NCBI GenBank assembly: GCA_937881145.1
Contig: CALGFL010000037.1
Coordinates: forward strand, 1-9,290
Origin: an uncultured Bordetella sp.
GTDB taxonomy: Bacteria > Pseudomonadota > Gammaproteobacteria > Burkholderiales > Burkholderiaceae_B
Direction of reading: 5' to 3'
Length of the DNA stretch: 9,290 nt
Shown here: positions 5,101 through 9,290 of the stretch, in pieces
Layout of the letters: each line of letters begins with the position of its first letter
How positions within the stretch are numbered: position 1 is the stretch's first letter
Notes under the pieces: generated by a model
What the model saw: the letters and a program-made list of their open reading frames with translations, nothing else
What the model was told of the DNA's origin: nothing
Database searches by the model: none
Made by a program: the position numbers and the translations under genes

Positions 5101-8100
5101 AAGCGTTCGTTCCACGTGCCTGGGCCTGATCCCGCATCAGCAGCGCGACCATGCGTTCGCGCGCCGCGAGGTATTCCTTGCCGTGCAGGCCGCATCGCTG
5201 GGCGTACCGGACCAGATCGCTGCGCAGGAACCGCTCCTCGGGTGACGAGGCGGGCTTGTTCAGCATGCTGGCGTACATTTCTTCCAGCATGCCCGCCTTG
5301 GTCGCGAAGTGGGGTATTTCCTTGTAGATCACGTGCAGGCCTTCTTCCCAGATCAGCGCGTCGGCCAGGCGGGAGAGCGCGTCGTTCCCGGCTCGCGCAA
5401 GCGGCGCCTCGTAATACCACTGGCCGAGCCAGCTCGTGAACTTTTCGGCGGACATGGGCTTGGCGATGACGAAACCCTGAACGTAGTTCGGCCCCAGCTG
5501 CGCGACCGCCTGCAACAGCGCTGCGTCTTCGACGCCCTCGACGATGACCTGCTTGCCCAGGCTGTGTCCGAGCCGGGTGAGCTGGTAGATGAAGCGCAGG
5601 GTGTTGTAGGGGTCTTTGTCGGCCTGGCTGATGATGCTGCGGTCGATCTTGATGAAATCGAAAGGCATTTCGCGCAGACGGGTCAGCGTGCTGTAGCCCG
5701 ATCCCAGGTCGTCTTCCGCCAGGCAGACGCCTAGCTGCTTGTAGGCCTGCAGCGCGGCCAGCAGATCGACGCTGGGCGAGATCTCCTCGGTTTCCAGCAG
5801 CTCCAGGGTAAGCGTGCCGGGCGGGCAGCCATGCTGGCTCAACGCCTGCTTCGTGGCTTGGACATAACGCGGGTTGCCCAGGGCCGAGGTGGGCAGGTTG
5901 AGCGTGATGTCCAGATGGATTTTGCTCTGCCTGATCCACTCGGTGCGCTGCTGCAGGGCCTGGTTCAGGCCTTGCTCGAAGATGATGTAGAAGTCTTCGG
6001 ACGACAGGGCCGGAAAGAAGTCGCCGGGCGCGAGCACGTTGGCGCCGTCGCGCAGCCGGGCCAGCGCCTCGACCTTCTTCACCTGCCGGGTATGCGGATT
6101 GACGATGGGCTGGTAGTACATCTCCAGCCCCGCGCCGCGCAGCAGGTCCTGCCAGCGCTTGCGGGTGGCGTGGGGAATCGAGATGACCGAGCCCTTGAAG
6201 GCTTCGAGCTTGCTGATGCCGAAGGTGAGCAGGGTCTTGATCTGGATGAAGAACGCGTCCTGCTCCAGCGAGGAAAACCCGCCGGGCAGCGCACTGTAGA
6301 TAACAAGCACCGCCGTGGGGTCGCGGCCGCTGATCGGCACCAGGGGCAGGTTGATGTTGGACCGGTAGCCCGCCTGCATGGCCGACTCCCGCCATGCCGC
6401 GACGTTCGGGTCGGTGGTGTAGTTCAGGCAGCGTTCGATGTGGCCGCTTTTCCAGGCCGATACGGTGGAGCCGGGCTGCATGGGCTCCTTGCCTTCTTTG
6501 ATCCACTTGTTTTGCAGGGCTTCTCCGCGCGCGAGCAGGTCGGCCACTTCCGTGCCGGCCAGGGCCTCTGCCCTGAGAATGCCGCGCGCGTCCGGGCGCA
6601 TGAAGACGCACCCGGCGATACCGTCCTGGTCGACCAGGAGATCGGCGGTCTTGGTGATGAGGTCGGTGTAGTTTTCGGCGTTCCAGCACAGGTCGCTGAT
6701 CTTGAGCAGGATCTTGTGGCGCGATAGCTGCAGGGATTGGGCTGCGGCCATCTGCCAGGCCAGATCGCGGATCAGGCGCCGGGCCAGCACCGCCAGCGCC
6801 GCGCTGTGCCGCGCCGCGTCCACGTGTTCGCGCAGGATCGTGTACAGGATGTCGTAGCTGGTGATGAGCTGTTCGCGCGACAGGCCCGTGATGGCGTGAA
6901 TGCGCCCTGTCTTGAGCGCCCTGTCTTTATGCTGCTCGTCGGTCAGGTCGGGCGAGCACAGTTCGGTCAGATTGCGCGTCTGCTGCCGTTTCAGGTGTCT
7001 CTGTTCGTCGGGCGACAGGCAGTTGATCAGGTGCTTGGGGCCCGGCAGGACGGCGATCTTGTCGTAGAACTGCCCGACGACGCGGTCGACGACGCCGGAC
7101 AGATCCCGCGACAGGGCAGCCATGTCGGCGTATACCGACGGGCCGTAGCGCGTGTCCTCGGCCGAGTCGTCCGCGGCCAGGATGGCCTCGGGGACGGCAT
7201 CGCCGCCGGCCGGCGGCACCGGGCGCGGGGCCGTGGACGTCTGGAAGAAAGAAGCGAGGTTCTTGCCCGCGTTCTTCGATTTGTACATCGCCGTGTCGGC
7301 GTTGTTCAGCAGCGTGTCGATGTCGCGGCCGTCTTTGGGATAGAAACTCACTCCCAGGCTGGCCGAAATCTGGACGATGGCGGTGCTTTCGGCAGTAATG
7401 GACAGGGGCTTGTGCAGCGAGGCCAGAATGCGCTGGACGATGGCGTTGACCTGGCTCGTGTCGCCGTCGTGGATGACCGCCAGGAATTCGTCGCCGCCCA
7501 GCCGGCCCACGAGATCCTGCTCGCGCGTGCAGTCCTGCAGCCGCCGGGCGGTCTGGCACAGGACTTCGTCGCCGGCGAGATGGCCGTAGTTGTCGTTGAT
7601 CTCCTTGAAGTTGTCCAGATCGATGAACACCAGGGCAAAGGAGTCGTCGGCGCGCTGCGCTTGCGAGAGCATGCGCTTGAGCTCCCTGCGCAGCATCGTG
7701 CGGTTGGGCAGGCCGGTCAGCGTGTCGAAATACGCGAGCTTCTGGATATTGTGCTGCGCCTCTTCGTGCTCGAAGGCCAGGGTGCACAGATTGAGGCTGA
7801 CCTTGGCCAGCGACTCATGAAAGTCCGACGGCCGGGTGGGCTCGCGAAAGTAGAAGGCCAGGCTGCCCAGCACTCGCCCGTCGCGGCGCGTGATGGGGTT
7901 GGACCAGCATGCGCGCAAATGCAGCGGTTCGACGATTTGCTTGTATTCGGCCCAGTTCGGATCCCGCTCGATGTCGTAGGTCAGGTGCGGCCTGGCATAG
8001 GTCATGGCCACGCCGCAGGTGCCGACGGTGGGGGCGTTGGGCAGGCCTTCGAGCGCCTGGCCGTAGCTGTCGGGCAGGCTGGGCGAGGCGAGCGGGCGTA

Positions 8101-8248
8101 TCAGCTTGTTTTCGTCCAGGACCAGGACGCTGGCGACGATCTCGGGCGCGACGCGCTCGATTTCGCGGCACAGCGAATCCATGATCTTGCCGAGCGGCGC
8201 GTCGCTGCTTAGCGCGGACAGCAAGTCTTGCAGGGCCAGGAGAGACAT
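5099..8248 (-). CDS. Multidomain c-di-GMP cyclase/phosphodiesterase: GAF-GGDEF-globin-GAF-EAL
   Basis: The 1049-residue protein has no membrane segment. Domains in order: GAF at about 10-165 (VGTCGVAM, then RACWSNPI and GRVLGSLAFY); GGDEF at about 168-335 with D210, N218, D227, GGDEF at 251-255 and an intact inhibitory I-site REQD (242-245); globin-coupled-sensor-like domain at about 366-505; second GAF-like region at about 506-685; EAL at about 698-943; unclassified C-terminal segment at 944-1049. The EAL domain keeps E727, N784, E816/E819, D846/D847, K867, D869, E904, E907 and Q924, so both c-di-GMP synthesis and breakdown look possible. In the globin-like part, Y395 (GQFYDKI) and H451 (GRIHAITGL) match the distal tyrosine and proximal haem histidine of HemAT/DosC-type sensors, suggesting O2 or other gas sensing (inference). 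No strong ribosome site precedes the ATG, but the GAF domain begins there. The gene is transcribed alone, divergently from the lipoprotein gene. Confidence 0.93.
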   Translation of the reverse strand: MSLLALQDLLSALSSDAPLGKIMDSLCREIERVAPEIVASVLVLDENKLIRPLASPSLPDSYGQALEGLPNAPTVGTCGVAMTYARPHLTYDIERDPNWAEYKQIVEPLHLRACWSNPITRRDGRVLGSLAFYFREPTRPSDFHESLAKVSLNLCTLAFEHEEAQHNIQKLAYFDTLTGLPNRTMLRRELKRMLSQAQRADDSFALVFIDLDNFKEINDNYGHLAGDEVLCQTARRLQDCTREQDLVGRLGGDEFLAVIHDGDTSQVNAIVQRILASLHKPLSITAESTAIVQISASLGVSFYPKDGRDIDTLLNNADTAMYKSKNAGKNLASFFQTSTAPRPVPPAGGDAVPEAILAADDSAEDTRYGPSVYADMAALSRDLSGVVDRVVGQFYDKIAVLPGPKHLINCLSPDEQRHLKRQQTRNLTELCSPDLTDEQHKDRALKTGRIHAITGLSREQLITSYDILYTILREHVDAARHSAALAVLARRLIRDLAWQMAAAQSLQLSRHKILLKISDLCWNAENYTDLITKTADLLVDQDGIAGCVFMRPDARGILRAEALAGTEVADLLARGEALQNKWIKEGKEPMQPGSTVSAWKSGHIERCLNYTTDPNVAAWRESAMQAGYRSNINLPLVPISGRDPTAVLVIYSALPGGFSSLEQDAFFIQIKTLLTFGISKLEAFKGSVISIPHATRKRWQDLLRGAGLEMYYQPIVNPHTRQVKKVEALARLRDGANVLAPGDFFPALSSEDFYIIFEQGLNQALQQRTEWIRQSKIHLDITLNLPTSALGNPRYVQATKQALSQHGCPPGTLTLELLETEEISPSVDLLAALQAYKQLGVCLAEDDLGSGYSTLTRLREMPFDFIKIDRSIISQADKDPYNTLRFIYQLTRLGHSLGKQVIVEGVEDAALLQAVAQLGPNYVQGFVIAKPMSAEKFTSWLGQWYYEAPLARAGNDALSRLADALIWEEGLHVIYKEIPHFATKAGMLEEMYASMLNKPASSPEERFLRSDLVRYAQRCGLHGKEYLAARERMVALLMRDQAQARGTNA

Positions 8249-8401
8249 GATTCAGCGGGACTATCCCTAGAGCACAACGTCAGAGAAAGTACCAGATTGA
8301 ATCAAGATAATCCTGAATTCAACATGTTCTGAGCCCGCGGCCGGCTATGCGCCACGGACTCCTGCTACTCTTAGCCCGCTTCTTGTTACCGATAATTCTC
8401 T
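8249..8401. promoter_or_regulatory. Divergent intergenic region with short palindromes
   Basis: This 153-bp gap must hold promoters for both the GGDEF-EAL gene (leftwards) and the lipoprotein gene (rightwards). It contains clustered palindromes: TTGAATCAA (8297-8305, odd centre), TGAATTCA (8314-8321) and AACATGTT (8321-8328). TTGAAT (8297-8302) and ATTCAA (8317-8322) also form an inverted pair. For the plus strand GATAAT at 8391-8396 resembles a -10 element but lacks a convincing -35. No promoter can be assigned firmly. Confidence 0.3.
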
Positions 8402-9181
8402 GTGCCCGCCATTTCGCTTTCATCCTCGCCACGCCTGATTTTCAAGGCACGTTCCTGGGTTCTGTGGGGCCGGCGCGCCGTCGGCGCCGCCTTCCTGGCC
8501 ATGCTGGCCGCCTGTGCCACGACGCCCAACCCGGGCGCGCCGGCCAACTCCGCCGCTTATTACCGGGTGAAGGAGGGCGACACGCTGTCGCAGATCTCGC
8601 GCCGCTACGGACAGAGCACCTACGACCTGATCCGCTGGAACAAGCTTTCCAACGCCAACGAGATCTCGACCGGCATGCTCCTGCGGGTGCAGCCGCCGTT
8701 CCACGACGCCAGCACCAAGGGCCGCGAATCGCCGCAGTCGCACGGCGACAGCCGCGGCGTCTCCAAGCCCGCGCCTTATATAGGCGCGGCCGCGTCGGCC
8801 TCGGCGCCGGTGCATGGCATCGCGCTGGTCTGGCCGGCCCGGGGCAGGCTGTTGGCGAGCTACAACGGTTCGAGCTCGCGCGGGCTGGTCATCTCGGGCG
8901 ACCCGGGTTCGCCGGTGGTGGCCGCGGCGGGCGGCACGGTGGCCTATGCCAACAGCGGGCTGCGCGGCTACGGCAAGATGGTGATCATCCGGCACGATCA
9001 TGATTTCCTGACCATCTACGCCCACAACAGCAAGCTGCTGGTCAAGCAGGGCGAGCACGTCAGGCAGGGGCAGCACATCGCCGAGATGGGCAATACCGAC
9101 GCGCGCCGGGTTGAGCTGTACTTCGAGTTGCGCCACGGTGGGCAACCGGTCAACCCCATGGGCGTGCTGCCCCGTCGGTGA
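8402..9181 (+). CDS. NlpD/ActS-like lipoprotein: LysM plus degenerate M23 (LytM) domain
   Basis: The 259-residue protein starts at GTG and has a long basic signal peptide ending in a lipobox (MLAAC, lipidated C38), so it should be a lipoprotein of the envelope. Residues about 53-97 are a LysM peptidoglycan-binding domain (YYRVKEGDTLSQIS, then NEISTGMLLRV), then a low-complexity linker to about 137, then an M23/LytM fold at about 140-252. The zinc ligands of active M23 peptidases are missing: the HxxxD region reads SRGLVIS and the HxH motif reads ELY (238-240), while the fold motifs YAHNSKL and FELR remain. That pattern matches NlpD/EnvC/ActS proteins, which activate cell-wall amidases instead of cutting peptidoglycan. 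The size is nearer E. coli ActS (YgeR) than full-length NlpD. The downstream gene is yajQ, not rpoS as in the classical nlpD locus. No Shine-Dalgarno site precedes the GTG, yet no other in-frame start would leave a complete signal peptide. Confidence 0.88.
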   Translation: MPAISLSSSPRLIFKARSWVLWGRRAVGAAFLAMLAACATTPNPGAPANSAAYYRVKEGDTLSQISRRYGQSTYDLIRWNKLSNANEISTGMLLRVQPPFHDASTKGRESPQSHGDSRGVSKPAPYIGAAASASAPVHGIALVWPARGRLLASYNGSSSRGLVISGDPGSPVVAAAGGTVAYANSGLRGYGKMVIIRHDHDFLTIYAHNSKLLVKQGEHVRQGQHIAEMGNTDARRVELYFELRHGGQPVNPMGVLPRR

Positions 9182-9224
9182 GTGCGGCGGGGCGGTTAAA
9201 CTGGCTTCTCCGCCATTTGCCATC

Positions 9225-9228
9225 AGGA
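9225..9228 (+). promoter_or_regulatory. Ribosome binding site of yajQ
   Basis: AGGA lies 8 bases before the ATG at 9237, a normal spacing, and supports this start. Confidence 0.5.
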
Positions 9229-9236
9229 TTTGCGCC

Positions 9237-9290
9237 ATGCCCAGTTTCGACGTCGTTTCCGAGGTCGACAAACACGAACTGACCAACGCG
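9237..9290 (+). CDS. yajQ: YajQ family nucleotide-binding protein, N-terminal 18 codons (runs off window)
   Basis: The reading frame is open to the window edge and gives MPSFDVVSEVDKHELTNA, which matches the highly conserved start of YajQ (UPF0234) proteins, typically about 160 residues long. Family members bind nucleotides, and a Xanthomonas member is reported as a c-di-GMP effector that works with a transcription factor; whether this one binds c-di-GMP cannot be judged from 18 residues. It lies 55 bp after the lipoprotein stop on the same strand, with its own ribosome site, and may be co-transcribed with it. The gap shows no clear terminator. Confidence 0.85.
   Translation, partial: MPSFDVVSEVDKHELTNA

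Noticed and set aside
4905..6689. 594-codon minus-strand frame overlapping the EAL half of the large gene
   Set aside because: Shifted frame of the GGDEF-EAL gene; the product is low-complexity Arg/Ala/Gly and does not contain the EAL residues.
6737..8212. 491-codon plus-strand frame opposite the GAF-GGDEF half of the large gene
   Set aside because: Antisense shadow; no family resemblance, and the opposite strand carries an intact GGDEF domain.
9182..9236. Separate promoter or terminator between the lipoprotein gene and yajQ
   Set aside because: TAAACT at 9197-9202 is a poor -10 with no -35, and the GGCGG/CCGCC pairing has a long loop and no T-tract, so neither is supported.
8420..9286. 288-codon minus-strand frame opposite the lipoprotein gene
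   Set aside because: It runs across two real plus-strand genes (the lipoprotein and yajQ), and its product shows no motif.

Overview
The window is G+C-rich DNA (clearly above 60% by eye), with tightly packed genes and stop/start overlaps. The gene families and protein similarities (MdtC-type RND pump, CopR/CusR-type two-component system, several c-di-GMP proteins, YajQ) suggest a betaproteobacterium of the order Burkholderiales, plausibly Alcaligenaceae such as Bordetella or Achromobacter. That assignment is inferred from the general look of the proteins, not from a database search.

Layout: (1) 1-2857, plus strand, is the tail of an operon: the last 265 codons of an MdtC-like RND efflux permease, an OmpR-type response regulator and a heavy-metal-type sensor histidine kinase, joined by overlaps. 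(2) 4826-2892, minus strand, is a three-gene operon with overlapping ends, convergent with the kinase: a stand-alone CheY-like receiver, a two-site CheC-type phosphatase, and a soluble PAS-GGDEF diguanylate cyclase. (3) 4827-5098 is a 272-bp gap holding a probable terminator for the next gene, an AT-rich promoter-like stretch and a perfect 9-bp inverted repeat. (4) 8248-5099, minus strand, is one 1049-residue protein read as GAF - GGDEF - globin-coupled-sensor-type haem domain - GAF - EAL - unknown C-terminal domain, with both c-di-GMP motif sets intact. (5) 8249-8401 is a divergent intergenic region. (6) 8402-9181, plus strand, is an NlpD/ActS-like LysM + degenerate M23 lipoprotein, followed by the first 18 codons of yajQ, a family with reported c-di-GMP-binding members.

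How the genes fit together: the left end is efflux with its own regulator pair. The middle and right are dominated by c-di-GMP: a phospho-signalling module (receiver plus phosphatase) ending in a cyclase, a large probably gas- or redox-sensing cyclase/phosphodiesterase, and a possible c-di-GMP effector (YajQ). The points most worth following are the globin-like domain buried inside the GGDEF-EAL protein, and the compact receiver-phosphatase-cyclase operon, which looks like a self-contained switch from phosphorylation to c-di-GMP. I saw no RNA genes, CRISPR arrays, insertion sequences or attachment sites.
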